From Enterococcus silesiacus (GTDB lineage Bacteria; Bacillota; Bacilli; Lactobacillales; Enterococcaceae), in the NCBI GenBank assembly GCA_001465115.1, contig CP013614.1, positions 186,001-250,000 on the forward strand: 64,000 nt of DNA, given 5' to 3'. Under the pieces are notes generated by a model that saw only the letters and a program-made list of their open reading frames with translations, did not search any database and was not told the DNA's origin. Each line of letters begins with the position of its first letter. The stretch's first letter is position 1. This document shows, piece by piece, positions 24,836-33,779 of the stretch. Position numbers and translations under genes: made by a program.

Positions 24836-25801
24836 ATGAAGGATTCCTTTAATCGTGAAATTGATTATGTTCGATTATCTGTGACGGATCGCTGCGATCT
24901 TCGCTGTACCTACTGTATGCCGGCTACAGGTATGTGTTTTCTAAAGAAAACAGAAGTGTTAAGCTTTGACGAAATTCTTTTTTTGCTCAGGAACCTTGCT
25001 GAACAAGGAATTAAAAAAGTGAAAATTACAGGAGGCGAACCGCTGACAAGATTAGATACTGTTCCTTTGATTAAAGCAATCAAAGCAATCAGCGGGATTG
25101 AAAAAGTAACATTAACAACGAATGGCATACAACTTGCGAGATACGCTAGTGCTTTAAAAGCAGCGAAATTAGACGGAATCAACATCAGTATCGATACGCT
25201 TGATCCAGATGAATTTCGTGAAATTACTAGAATCGGTGATTTGAAAAGAGTGCTGGCTGGCTTAGAAAAGGCAATAGAGGTAGGTTTGCCTAATATTAAA
25301 GTCAACACTGTAGCCAGAGGTGAACTAACTGATGAAGAAATTTGTGAAATCGCCTCACTTGCTAAAGCGAATGGGATCCATGTTCGCTTTATCGAATTAA
25401 TGCCGATTGGATTAGGGAAGGGGTGTCCAGGAAAAACGCAAGAAGAGCTTATTTCGGTGCTACAGGCAACTTATGGTGAACTTAAACCTTTTGATCAGCG
25501 TTTAGGTAATGGGCCAGCAAGTTATTTTTCTGTAACAGACTTTAAAGGGAAAATTGGATTTATCAGTGCTTTAGGGCATTGCTTTTGTGCTGATTGTGAT
25601 CGAATTCGTATCACAGCGGATGGCTGCTTGAAAACTTGTCTGCATATGGATGACGGATGTGAACTAAAATATGCCTTACAGACAGAAAACAAAGAATTAT
25701 TATTAGAGCAAGTTTTTTCAGCGATTCAGAAAAAGCCTGAGAAACATCATTTTCTTGAGAGTCAAGGCGATTCTCGGTTAATGTCACAAATTGGAGGTTA
25801 A
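24836..25801 (+). CDS. moaA: GTP 3',8-cyclase MoaA (radical SAM)
   Basis: The 321-residue protein starts molybdopterin synthesis from GTP. The radical-SAM cluster motif is CDLRCTYCMP (about 21-30); the second cluster, which binds GTP, uses CFCADCDRIRITADGCLKTC near residues 256-275. KVKITGGEPLTR is the SAM-binding GGEP motif. The C-terminus ends in Gly-Gly, as required in MoaA. The ATG has AAAGGAG ahead. 24 bases separate it from moaC. Confidence 0.95.
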   Translation: MKDSFNREIDYVRLSVTDRCDLRCTYCMPATGMCFLKKTEVLSFDEILFLLRNLAEQGIKKVKITGGEPLTRLDTVPLIKAIKAISGIEKVTLTTNGIQLARYASALKAAKLDGINISIDTLDPDEFREITRIGDLKRVLAGLEKAIEVGLPNIKVNTVARGELTDEEICEIASLAKANGIHVRFIELMPIGLGKGCPGKTQEELISVLQATYGELKPFDQRLGNGPASYFSVTDFKGKIGFISALGHCFCADCDRIRITADGCLKTCLHMDDGCELKYALQTENKELLLEQVFSAIQKKPEKHHFLESQGDSRLMSQIGG

Positions 25802-25804
25802 AGG

Positions 25805-26242
25805 ATGATGGCAGTCGGAGAAATTATCGGAATCAATATTAGTGAAAAGCGAGGGACACAGAAAAAAGAAATTCCAGAAGTTGATTTAGTGAAGGGGTTT
25901 GGCTTAGAAAATGACGCTCATGGTGGAAACTGGCATCGTCAAGTCAGTTTATTGTCCTTTGAGAAGATCACAGAGTTTAATGAACGGGGAGCGCGTGTTG
26001 GTAACGGTGCTTTTGGTGAAAATATTATTGTCTCAGGAATTGATTTACGTCTATTACCTGTAGGCAGTCAAATTCGGATCGGTGAAGCCGCTTTAGTGGT
26101 GACGCAAATTGGCAAGGAATGCCATAAGCATTGCCAGATTTACGCGCGTGTAGGTGATTGCATCATGCCCAGAGAAGGTATTTTTGCTGTTGTTGTAGCA
26201 GAAGGGCACATTAAAAAAGGGGACAAGCTTGAAGTTGTATAA
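25805..26242 (+). CDS. MOSC domain protein
   Basis: The 145-residue product is a stand-alone MOSC domain, a fold that handles sulfurated molybdenum cofactor. VGNGAFGENIIVSGIDLRLL and the cysteine-bearing IGKECHKHCQIYARVGDCIM are visible; the cysteine at KEC is the candidate sulfur carrier. In this operon it may handle the terminal sulfur ligand needed by formate dehydrogenase, in place of or with FdhD, which is not in the window. That role is inferred. GGAGG lies just before the start; two ATGs are consecutive. Confidence 0.85.
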   Translation: MMAVGEIIGINISEKRGTQKKEIPEVDLVKGFGLENDAHGGNWHRQVSLLSFEKITEFNERGARVGNGAFGENIIVSGIDLRLLPVGSQIRIGEAALVVTQIGKECHKHCQIYARVGDCIMPREGIFAVVVAEGHIKKGDKLEVV

Positions 26243-26708
26243 AGTAGGGATCATTACATTGAGTGATAAAGGCTATCAAGGTCTTCGCGATGATCAATCA
26301 GGGCAAATCATAAAACAGCTGGTCGCAGATAATTTTGAGGTGAGTAGACAAACCATTTTACCCGATGAAGCAATAGCATTAAAAAAACGATTAATTGAGT
26401 GGTGTGACGTATGCGATTTGATTTTAACGACTGGCGGAACTGGGTTAGGTGTGCGTGATATCACACCAGAAGCAACCTTAAGTGTAGCAGAAAAAACGAT
26501 TCCGGGTATTAGTGAAGGAATGCGCATGTCTAGTATCCAAAAGACACCACTTGCCATGCTGAGCCGTGGTGTTGCTGTACAGCGAGGGAAAACCTTGATC
26601 ATCAATTTGCCGGGAAGCCCGAAAGGAGTACGTGAAAATTTGACCTATTTATTGCCGATTTTACCCCATGCCCTAGATATATTGACCGATCGAAAAACAG
26701 AGCATTAA
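26229..26708 (+). CDS. moaB: Molybdopterin adenylyltransferase MogA/MoaB
   Basis: The 159-residue product adenylylates molybdopterin before metal insertion. Family motifs are GIITLSDKGYQGLRDDQSG, ILTTGGTGLGVRDITPEAT (about 68-87) and INLPGSPKGVRENL. The start is a TTG at 26229 preceded by AAAAAGGGG, overlapping the MOSC gene by 14 bases, which implies coupled translation. Whether to call it MogA or MoaB is a naming matter. Confidence 0.9.
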   Translation: MKLYKVGIITLSDKGYQGLRDDQSGQIIKQLVADNFEVSRQTILPDEAIALKKRLIEWCDVCDLILTTGGTGLGVRDITPEATLSVAEKTIPGISEGMRMSSIQKTPLAMLSRGVAVQRGKTLIINLPGSPKGVRENLTYLLPILPHALDILTDRKTEH

Positions 26709-26723
26709 GCGGAGGAAACAAAG

Positions 26724-27698
26724 ATGAAAGTTGTAAAAACAGTAGATGCACAAGGGTTGATTTTGTGTCAAGATATTACCAAAATCGTTAGAGGTGAGTA
26801 TAAAGGCGCAATCTTTGCCAAAGGACATCAAGTGACCTCAGAGGATATTCCTGTGCTGCTTTCACTTGGAAAAGAGCATTTGTTTTTAGCATCTGGCGAG
26901 TCCGATCTGATCCATGAGAATGAAGCCGCTAATTTTTTATATTATTTAATTACAGGAGAATTTATGCAGCCGACGCCTGTCTCAGAAGGGAAAATCGAGG
27001 TCGTGGCTGAAGTAGATGGATTATTGAAAGTAAATAAAGAGCTACTGTTTAAGCTAAATTCAATCGGGAAAATCGCTGTTGCAACATTGAAGGGCAATCA
27101 AAAAGTAGCTGCTGGCCAAAAAGTAGCCGGAACACGAATCATTCCTTTAGAAATCGAGCCGGAGAAATTAATGGAGGCAGAACGTTTAATTGGAGAAGAC
27201 TCTATTGTAACATTGATTCCGTTTAAACCTGTAACTGTCGGGATTGTTACGACAGGAAGCGAAGTATTTAATGGTTTGATTGAAGACTCTTTTACGCCAG
27301 TAGTGAAAGAAAAACTATCTCATTATCCGAGTGCGACAATCACATTTCATGAAATCGTCAATGATGATCCAGTGCTGATCACAAAAACAATTGAGGAAAT
27401 GCTGGAAAAAGGCGCGGATATTGTTTTTTGTACTGGTGGCATGAGCGTTGATCCAGATGACCGCACGCCGCTTGCAATCAAGCAAACAGGTGCTAAAATC
27501 ATTTCCCATGGCACCCCCGTAATACCTGGATCGATGCTATTGCTTGCTTATTTAGAGGGAAAAACAATTGTCGGCTTGCCTGGCGGTGTGATGTTTTCGA
27601 AACAGACTGTTTTTGATTTGCTATTGCCGAAAATAATCGCTCAAGACAACATAACCAAAGAAGAAATTGCACATTTAGGCTATGGCGGCTATTTATAA
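26724..27698 (+). CDS. MoeA-like molybdopterin-binding protein
   Basis: The 324-residue product has a MoCF-biosynthesis domain in its C-terminal half: VGIVTTGSEVFNGLIEDSFT, FCTGGMSVDPDDRTPLAIKQ and GTPVIPGSMLLLAYL, then VGLPGGVMFSKQT. The N-terminal half is unlike the MoeA domain I/II. It belongs to a shorter MoeA-like subgroup of unknown step. Having both this and full-length moeA suggests separate roles, possibly binding or regulation. AGCGGAGG precedes the ATG, 15 bases after moaB. Confidence 0.8.
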   Translation: MKVVKTVDAQGLILCQDITKIVRGEYKGAIFAKGHQVTSEDIPVLLSLGKEHLFLASGESDLIHENEAANFLYYLITGEFMQPTPVSEGKIEVVAEVDGLLKVNKELLFKLNSIGKIAVATLKGNQKVAAGQKVAGTRIIPLEIEPEKLMEAERLIGEDSIVTLIPFKPVTVGIVTTGSEVFNGLIEDSFTPVVKEKLSHYPSATITFHEIVNDDPVLITKTIEEMLEKGADIVFCTGGMSVDPDDRTPLAIKQTGAKIISHGTPVIPGSMLLLAYLEGKTIVGLPGGVMFSKQTVFDLLLPKIIAQDNITKEEIAHLGYGGYL

Positions 27699-27720
27699 AA
27701 ACTTTGCAGGGGGAGAAACA

Positions 27721-28539
27721 ATGAAACAAAATCGGAAAGTACGAGTTATTACATTATTGCTATTAGCATTTTTGGTTGTAACAGGCTGTACATCTAACGA
27801 TAAAAAAACAACTGCTTCAACGAATTCTAGCAATCAGGCTGAGGAGCATCATTTATTGATAGCTGCTGCCGCAAGTCTTGAATCAGTTATGGAAAAGCAA
27901 ATTATTCCAGCATTCCTTAAAGATAATCCAGGAACGACCATTGAAGGAAATTACGACAGTTCTGGAAAATTGCAGTCACAAATTGAAAAAGGCTTAGAAG
28001 CTGATCTGTTCTTTTCAGCTGCGACAAAGCAAATGGATACTTTAGTTTCACAAAAATTGATCGATAAAAACAGTGTCGTTCCATTACTACAAAATCAATT
28101 AGTGATGATTGTACCAAGTACATCCGATGTTGATTGGAAAGACTTTAGTGATTTGAAGAAAGCGGAAATGATCGCAGTGGGTGATCCTGCTAGTGTTCCA
28201 GCAGGTCAATACGCTGAAAAAGGCTTAGAAGCTTTAGGGGATTGGGCGTATGTCAAAGAACATGCTAGTTTTGGTACTAATGTAACAGAGGTTTTGAATT
28301 GGGTTGCTAAAGGCAGTGCTCAAGCTGGTCTGGTTTATGCTACTGATGCTGCCTCAAATGATAAAGTAAAAGTTGTGGCGGATTTACCAGAAGATACGTT
28401 GAATGAACCGATTATTTATCCTGTTGGAATCGTTGAAAAGTCAAAAGAAAAAGCAACGGCAGAGAAGTTCATCACATTTTTAGAAAGTAAAGAAGTTGCT
28501 AAATACTTTGAAGATACTGGTTTTATCATAAATAAGTAG
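27721..28539 (+). CDS. modA: Molybdate-binding lipoprotein ModA
   Basis: The 272-residue product has a lipoprotein signal (LLLAFLVVTGCTSND, lipobox Cys near residue 22). The binding domain follows: LLIAAAASLESVMEKQIIP, then YDSSGKLQSQIEKGLEADLF and the serine-rich SAATKQMDTL. It captures molybdate (or tungstate) outside the cell. The ATG at 27721 follows GGGGGAG. It closely follows the MoeA-like gene and is part of the same operon. Confidence 0.92.
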   Translation: MKQNRKVRVITLLLLAFLVVTGCTSNDKKTTASTNSSNQAEEHHLLIAAAASLESVMEKQIIPAFLKDNPGTTIEGNYDSSGKLQSQIEKGLEADLFFSAATKQMDTLVSQKLIDKNSVVPLLQNQLVMIVPSTSDVDWKDFSDLKKAEMIAVGDPASVPAGQYAEKGLEALGDWAYVKEHASFGTNVTEVLNWVAKGSAQAGLVYATDAASNDKVKVVADLPEDTLNEPIIYPVGIVEKSKEKATAEKFITFLESKEVAKYFEDTGFIINK

Positions 28540-28548
28540 GTGAGTATA

Positions 28549-29220
28549 ATGGATTTAAGTCCAATCATTATTTCGTTTCAAACAGCAAGTATTGCTATAA
28601 TAGCTACTTTCCTTAGTGGAACGTTGATTGCTTATCAGGTTTTTCGTATGAAAAATCATGGATTAAAAATCTTGCTCAACAGTTTATTTACCTTACCGCT
28701 GGTGCTGCCGCCAACGGTTTTTGGTTTCTTTTTACTGGATATTTTTGGTGTTCAGCAGCCAGTTGGTCGATTTCTATTAGATTTTTTTGCGGTAAAGGTC
28801 GTTTTCTCATGGACTGCTACAGTGATTGCTGCCGTTGCGGTGTCGTTTCCTTTGATGTATCGCTCAGCGATTGCGGCTTTTGAACAAGTTGATTCGGAAA
28901 TAATCGCCGCTGCCCAAACCTTAGGCTTTTCGGAAAGAAAAATGTTTTTGAAAATTGCCTTGCCTCTGTCGATCAATGGGCTTTTAGCAGGTGGTGTGCT
29001 AGCTTTTGCTCGAGGATTAGGAGAATTTGGGGCGACAACGATGTTGGCAGGCAACATTGCAGGAAAAACAAGAACACTTCCTTTAGCTATTTATTCAGCT
29101 GTTGCAGCAGGAGACTGGGCTTTAGCGCAAAAGTACGTTGCCATCATCGTGATCATTTGTTTGCTGATGTTATTTCTAACGGAGTTGTTTAGCCGGAAAT
29201 CAAGGAGGACGCACGCGTGA
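28549..29220 (+). CDS. modB: Molybdate ABC transporter permease ModB
   Basis: The 223-residue membrane protein has about five helices and the ModB signature LPLVLPPTVFGFFLL. The ATPase-docking loop is ECAA-like: IIAAAQTLGFSERKMFLKIA, then LPLSINGLLAGGVLAFARGL. The ATG at 28549 is preferred because AGTAGGTGAG lies ahead; a GTG 3 codons upstream overlaps the ribosome site. It overlaps modC by 4 bases. Confidence 0.92.
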   Translation: MDLSPIIISFQTASIAIIATFLSGTLIAYQVFRMKNHGLKILLNSLFTLPLVLPPTVFGFFLLDIFGVQQPVGRFLLDFFAVKVVFSWTATVIAAVAVSFPLMYRSAIAAFEQVDSEIIAAAQTLGFSERKMFLKIALPLSINGLLAGGVLAFARGLGEFGATTMLAGNIAGKTRTLPLAIYSAVAAGDWALAQKYVAIIVIICLLMLFLTELFSRKSRRTHA

Positions 29221-30218
29221 AACTGTTTGTTGATATTCAAAAAAAGCTACGAGATCATCTGCTGACAGCTAGCTTTGAGATAGACGCAACAACTCTAGGT
29301 ATTTTAGGGGCATCGGGGTGTGGGAAAAGTATGCTGCTTAAATGTATTGCTGGTATCGAAACACCAGATTCAGGAAGGATTCAATTAGGTGATCGCGTGT
29401 TGTTTGATCAGGAAAAAGGGATCGATTTACCACCGCAACAACGTAAAGTTGGTTTATTGTTTCAGCAATATGCCTTGTTTCCTCATTTAACAGTATATAA
29501 AAACTTAAGTAGTGTGACGAAAGATTCACAATTGGTTGTAGAGCTGTTGCGGATGTTTCATTTAGAAAATGTAAAAAGTAGTTACCCTAGACAGCTTTCA
29601 GGTGGACAAAAGCAACGGACAGCTTTAGCGCGTATGTTGGCCTCAGAACCTGAATTGTTATTATTGGATGAACCATTTTCTGCTTTAGATACCTCGTTAA
29701 AAGAAGAGCTTCAACTTGAATTACAAAAACGTTTGAAGAATTTTAAAGGCAATGTGTTGATTGTTAGTCATAGTTTAGATGAACTGTATCGTCTTTGTCC
29801 AATGCTTGGAATCATGACTGAATCAGGTTTGATCAAAGGAGCAACGACTGAGTTGTTTAAACAACCTCAAACGCTAGAAGCGGCTCGATTAACAGGCTGT
29901 AAAAATATTTTTCCAATTGAACGGCTTGATTCCCATACAGTTCAAGTGAGTGGATGGCAAATACCATTGACAGTTGCTGAAAAAGTACCGAAAGATTGCT
30001 GTTATATTGGCATTCGAGCACACGATTTGCTGTTTGATGAGCTTGAAGTCAATCAACTGCATGTGCAATATGTCAGTAGTCAACAAACACCGTTTGAACA
30101 AAACGCTTGGTTTATTTGCAAGGAAATCGATCTTTGGTGGAAAGGGAGTAAACAGGTTGAAGCCAATAAGGTTACAAGGTTCAGTCTTGCTCCAGAGGCA
30201 ATCATGGTTTTAAAATGA
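29217..30218 (+). CDS. modC: Molybdate ABC transporter ATPase ModC
   Basis: The 333-residue ATPase drives molybdate import. It has Walker A GASGCGKSMLLK (about 32-43), the Q-loop LFQQYALFPHLT, the signature LSGGQKQRTALARML, Walker B LLLLDEPFSALD and the switch histidine in VSHSLDEL. The C-terminal third is a regulatory tail in the MOP/TOBE position. The GTG start overlaps the modB stop. A terminator at 30254 ends the operon. Confidence 0.93.
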   Translation: MKLFVDIQKKLRDHLLTASFEIDATTLGILGASGCGKSMLLKCIAGIETPDSGRIQLGDRVLFDQEKGIDLPPQQRKVGLLFQQYALFPHLTVYKNLSSVTKDSQLVVELLRMFHLENVKSSYPRQLSGGQKQRTALARMLASEPELLLLDEPFSALDTSLKEELQLELQKRLKNFKGNVLIVSHSLDELYRLCPMLGIMTESGLIKGATTELFKQPQTLEAARLTGCKNIFPIERLDSHTVQVSGWQIPLTVAEKVPKDCCYIGIRAHDLLFDELEVNQLHVQYVSSQQTPFEQNAWFICKEIDLWWKGSKQVEANKVTRFSLAPEAIMVLK

Positions 30219-30253
30219 GGGACTGATTTGTTAGTTAAAGATTCACTTGATCT

Positions 30254-30302
30254 GCACCCAAATGGTTGTCGTTACAGCCGACAACATGGGTGCCTATTTT
30301 TA
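30254..30302 (+). terminator. Intrinsic terminator after modC
   Basis: CACCCA and GGTTGTCG pair with CGACAAC and TGGGTG, followed by a T-rich tract. Confidence 0.85.
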
Positions 30303-30443
30303 TTTGCGTAAAGACAGCCTTCTAACTTTATTCACATATTTTTCATTGAAAGGACAAGTCTACGTCTGTTGCTTAATGATAAAATAGTAGATGAAAGATT
30401 GTGGAAATACAGAGCAATCAAGAAAAATAGGAGAAAAATAAAC

Positions 30444-31340
30444 ATGGGGAAGATTTTAGAAATCAAAGGAGTAACCAAATATTTTGGTGAACAACAAGTG
30501 TTAGATGAACTTGATTTTTCGTTGGATGAACCCAAGATCATTGCCTTAGTGGCACCAAATGGGACGGGGAAAACAACGTTATTAAATAGTATTGCAAATA
30601 TCGATCAGATCGATTCAGGGACGATTAGAATATTCGAACAGCCAAATACAGATTATCGTTTATTTTATAAAATGTCTTATTTACAGGATTCTTCTATTTT
30701 ATATGGGAATTTGACGGGTTGGGATCATTTAGAATTTGTCCGTAAAGAACAAGGCCAATCAAAAGAGGAGCTTCAACGATTGGTCGTAGAGCTGGGAATT
30801 GAAGAGTACCTGAAAAAGAAAGTCAAACACTATTCTTTAGGAATGAAGCAGCACTTATTGTTAACGGTATCGTTGATCAACCAGCCTGAATTATTATTGA
30901 TGGATGAACCGTTAAATGGCTTAGATCCAAATAGTATTATCAAGGTACGCAATATTATTCGAGCGCTGGCTAATAAAGGTGTCTCAATAATTATTTCTTC
31001 TCACAATCTTGAGGAAATTGAAAAAGTAACGGAGCATGTGCTCTTTCTGTATGAAGGAAAGTTAATCGAAAAAGCAGATGTTATGATCGATGCAATAGAA
31101 TATACGCTGGTTTTAAAAGATCTCGAAAAGGCCCTCTCTTTTCTATCGCGCATCGACGTTCCATGCACCAAACTCTCTGAATATAAATTAGTCGGAACCT
31201 TTTCAAAACAGCAATTTGCTGTTTTTCACTCTTTTTGCGAAGAACAGGAGATAGAATTATTTGATTGTCAGGTGACAAATGGTCAGTTAGAATCAGTCTA
31301 TTTTAATTTATATGGGCAAAATCAGCGGGGCTCATTATGA
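30444..31340 (+). CDS. ABC transporter ATP-binding protein (ABC-2 exporter)
   Basis: The 298-residue ATPase has Walker A APNGTGKTTLLN (about 37-48), signature YSLGMKQHLLL, Walker B LLLMDEPLNGLD and switch SSHNLEEIE. A C-terminal domain of about 90 residues follows, typical of ATPases driving ABC-2 membrane proteins such as drug, lantibiotic or polymer exporters. Two permease genes follow with 4-base overlaps, so the three make one exporter. The ATG at 30444 follows AGGAGA. Substrate unknown. Confidence 0.9.
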   Translation: MGKILEIKGVTKYFGEQQVLDELDFSLDEPKIIALVAPNGTGKTTLLNSIANIDQIDSGTIRIFEQPNTDYRLFYKMSYLQDSSILYGNLTGWDHLEFVRKEQGQSKEELQRLVVELGIEEYLKKKVKHYSLGMKQHLLLTVSLINQPELLLMDEPLNGLDPNSIIKVRNIIRALANKGVSIIISSHNLEEIEKVTEHVLFLYEGKLIEKADVMIDAIEYTLVLKDLEKALSFLSRIDVPCTKLSEYKLVGTFSKQQFAVFHSFCEEQEIELFDCQVTNGQLESVYFNLYGQNQRGSL

Positions 31341-32482
31341 TCTTTGAATGGAAAAAGTGGATCAAAAATCCTAAAAATATGATCTTAATCGGTTTTGCTC
31401 TGCTGTCGGTTTTTGTTTCATTAACGAATCTTTATTATAAAAATCTAGGAGCAGATCAAGCTGTTTTTGACCACTTAAAAGCAATCAATGATGAAATCGA
31501 TCCACCACAAGGGTATACTGGACCAAAGGGAAATTATAAATTATTGTTGCTTTTAGATGAAAACGAGGAACTGTCTTCTAACAAAGCGCAAGAACTTCAA
31601 ACAAACCTTGTCGATATTATTTATCTCTTAGAAGATGAACATACCGCTCAGTTGGAGAAAAAGTGGCTTGAAAAAACCAAAATTCAAACAGAGCGTCTAA
31701 CTCTACAACAGAAATATTTAGATCTTGGTGGTGAACCGTGGCGTAATGAATCTAATATTGCCGAGCAGTTGGCACACAATCAGTGGCTTCTTGATCGAAA
31801 AATACCCATGACTAATTTAGACATTGGGCAACAAGGGTTTTATTTTGTCTATTATTTGCTAGATCATTGGATGAATTTTTTGATTGTGATCATGATTGGT
31901 TTATTCTTTTTTGACTTTTTAACAAGTGAATATGAACGGAAAAATTATTTGTTTATGGCGGTGCAGCCAATCACTAACAAGCGATTTTTCCAGCGTAAAT
32001 ATGTACTAGCGGTCAGTGTTTTTATTGGTGGTTTGACAATGTTACTCGTACTAGGGTTTATCGTAGCAAGTGTTGTGCATGGAACAGGTTCCTTGATGTA
32101 TCCAATCACAATCTATCAAGGAACGACCTTTAAATTGATCCCATTATGGAATTTTTTACTTCAAGCAATCAGCTTACAGTTGCTTTTTATCTTATTTGCA
32201 ATTAGTTTGTTATTGTTGTTATCTAAGTGGCTGAAAAATGCGCTAGAAGTCCTTGGATTATTTCTAGTGAGCATGTTTGTTCCGGTTATTTTAGAAGCAC
32301 TGTTCTCAAAGATCCATGCAATCAGTGTTAGTCTGCCTTTTTTCTACATGAATACGTATAGCAAGGTAGCAGAAATCAGTGGTAGCTTTTCAACCTCTTA
32401 TTTCATTCAATTGGTCGTTTTAGTGAGTTGGAACCTAATTTTAGTTCTGATTTGGCGATTAAATTGGAGGAAGAAAGAATGA
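31337..32482 (+). CDS. ABC-2 type permease, first subunit
   Basis: The 381-residue membrane protein begins with a cytoplasmic start and one helix (about 15-33). A large extracellular loop follows (about 35-175), then five helices to the C-terminus. This is the ABC-2 layout seen in bacteriocin immunity and similar exporters. The start overlaps the ATPase stop (ATGA). It has no enzymatic motif. It probably forms a heterodimer with the next product. Confidence 0.8.
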   Translation: MIFEWKKWIKNPKNMILIGFALLSVFVSLTNLYYKNLGADQAVFDHLKAINDEIDPPQGYTGPKGNYKLLLLLDENEELSSNKAQELQTNLVDIIYLLEDEHTAQLEKKWLEKTKIQTERLTLQQKYLDLGGEPWRNESNIAEQLAHNQWLLDRKIPMTNLDIGQQGFYFVYYLLDHWMNFLIVIMIGLFFFDFLTSEYERKNYLFMAVQPITNKRFFQRKYVLAVSVFIGGLTMLLVLGFIVASVVHGTGSLMYPITIYQGTTFKLIPLWNFLLQAISLQLLFILFAISLLLLLSKWLKNALEVLGLFLVSMFVPVILEALFSKIHAISVSLPFFYMNTYSKVAEISGSFSTSYFIQLVVLVSWNLILVLIWRLNWRKKE

Positions 32483-33606
32483 TGAATCTGATTCTGTTTG
32501 AAGGAAAGAAAACCTGGCAAACACGAAAAACACATTTATTTTTACTATTGGGTCTTTTGCTGACCGTGATTTTATTTCTATTTAATGGCTATCTGGGTCA
32601 AAAAGAAAACCTTGTGATTGATTCTTTGCTAGGTAGTAACACAAGAGTTATGGGGCAAAATCGTTATAGTGATGAGATCAATCAATTTTTAAAACAGACA
32701 AATCAAGAGATAGAAGAGCAAGAAGAGAACTTTCGTGCAGCAGCAGATAAGGGGCAATCATTAGTTGGAAAACTAACTTTACCAACCTATCCATTTTATC
32801 GAACAATGTTAAATAACGAGTTAGCAAAGCGTAAATTGCCTCCTCAATCGATGCGTTATGGAACAAAGAACACGATATTTTCAGCGATTCTATTGTCTTA
32901 TTTGGCAAGTGGGTTTGGTATTGTCCTGCTGTTATTCTTGTTTGGTGACAGTTTAACAAAGGAAATAGACGAGCGAAGCTTATATTTCTATCTCTCTCAA
33001 CCAGTGAAAAGAAGCCGTTTGTATTTTGCTAAGTATATGTTGGTATGGTTACAGTCAATAGTAGTGGTGGCTGTACTGTTTCTATTTAGTTTTGTAATAG
33101 CGAGCCTTTTTTCAGGTGGCAGCTCATTTGATTATCCAGTGATTGTCTTTACAGAAAAATCGATGACACTGATGCCAATCATTCAATATAGTGGACAGGT
33201 ATTTTTGGTGTTTATGTTTGTTTTAGCATTTTGTCTTGCGCTTCATTTTTTTGTTAGTATTCTATTGAAGAAAACAAGCTTTAGTTTGGTTGTCACGCTG
33301 ATGATCTTGTTTGAAGGCTATAATTTAAGTACGTTAAACAATGAATTCATGAGAAAAATCGCTCATTTTAATCCATTTGCGTATTTGAATGTGAGTAGAT
33401 TGTTTGTAGGTTACGATTTCCGACCGTTTGAGTTATTTTCTATTGAGAACCAGGAATATTATGCTAACTGGTGTTTGCCGAGAACACTGCATAATGGTCA
33501 GATCAATAGTTTAAATGGCGTTGTTGTATTAAGTATTGGGACCGTAATCTTGTTATCTCTGGGCTATTTTTGCTTTAAGAAAAATGTTCATCGTTGGAAA
33601 ATTTAA
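32479..33606 (+). CDS. ABC-2 type permease, second subunit
   Basis: The 375-residue membrane protein has the same plan as its neighbour: helix at about 20-38, an extracellular loop (about 40-145), then a set of helices. SLYFYLSQPVKRSRLYFAKY between the second and third helices is a typical ABC-2 loop. The ATG at 32479 overlaps the preceding stop and has GGAGGAAG ahead; an upstream in-frame start lies within the previous gene. Confidence 0.8.
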   Translation: MMNLILFEGKKTWQTRKTHLFLLLGLLLTVILFLFNGYLGQKENLVIDSLLGSNTRVMGQNRYSDEINQFLKQTNQEIEEQEENFRAAADKGQSLVGKLTLPTYPFYRTMLNNELAKRKLPPQSMRYGTKNTIFSAILLSYLASGFGIVLLLFLFGDSLTKEIDERSLYFYLSQPVKRSRLYFAKYMLVWLQSIVVVAVLFLFSFVIASLFSGGSSFDYPVIVFTEKSMTLMPIIQYSGQVFLVFMFVLAFCLALHFFVSILLKKTSFSLVVTLMILFEGYNLSTLNNEFMRKIAHFNPFAYLNVSRLFVGYDFRPFELFSIENQEYYANWCLPRTLHNGQINSLNGVVVLSIGTVILLSLGYFCFKKNVHRWKI

Positions 33607-33620
33607 AACGGGAGTGAGTC

Positions 33621-33779
33621 GTGTTGAAAGAAGAAGACTTTATTTATTATGTTACTGTAGCACTTAAAAATTTAGGGTACAACAAAGCTGGTATTTTTAA
33701 TGTTGAAGGAGAAATAAAGAGACTGCTTAAACGATATTCTATCGAAGAGATCAAGGCTAAAACAGAACAAAGGAAATAA
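33621..33779 (+). CDS. Small hypothetical protein, 52 aa
   Basis: GGGAGTGAG precedes GTG and TTG candidate starts at 33621 and 33624. The soluble product reads KEEDFIYYVTVALKNLGYNK, then AGIFNVEGEIKRLLKRYSIE and a lysine-rich end. It lies 14 bases after the second permease and may be cotranscribed. It looks like a small helical cytoplasmic protein; no family recognised. Confidence 0.5.
   Translation: MLKEEDFIYYVTVALKNLGYNKAGIFNVEGEIKRLLKRYSIEEIKAKTEQRK

Noticed and set aside
24910..25308. 132-aa minus-strand ORF within moaA
   Set aside because: It is wholly inside a strongly recognised gene, with no ribosome site; a coding shadow.
26229..26708. Separate start at an internal ATG for moaB/mogA
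   Set aside because: The TTG start retains the conserved GIITLSDKG strand, which an internal start would remove.
28752..29057. 101-aa minus-strand ORF within modB
   Set aside because: It is a shadow of the permease gene.
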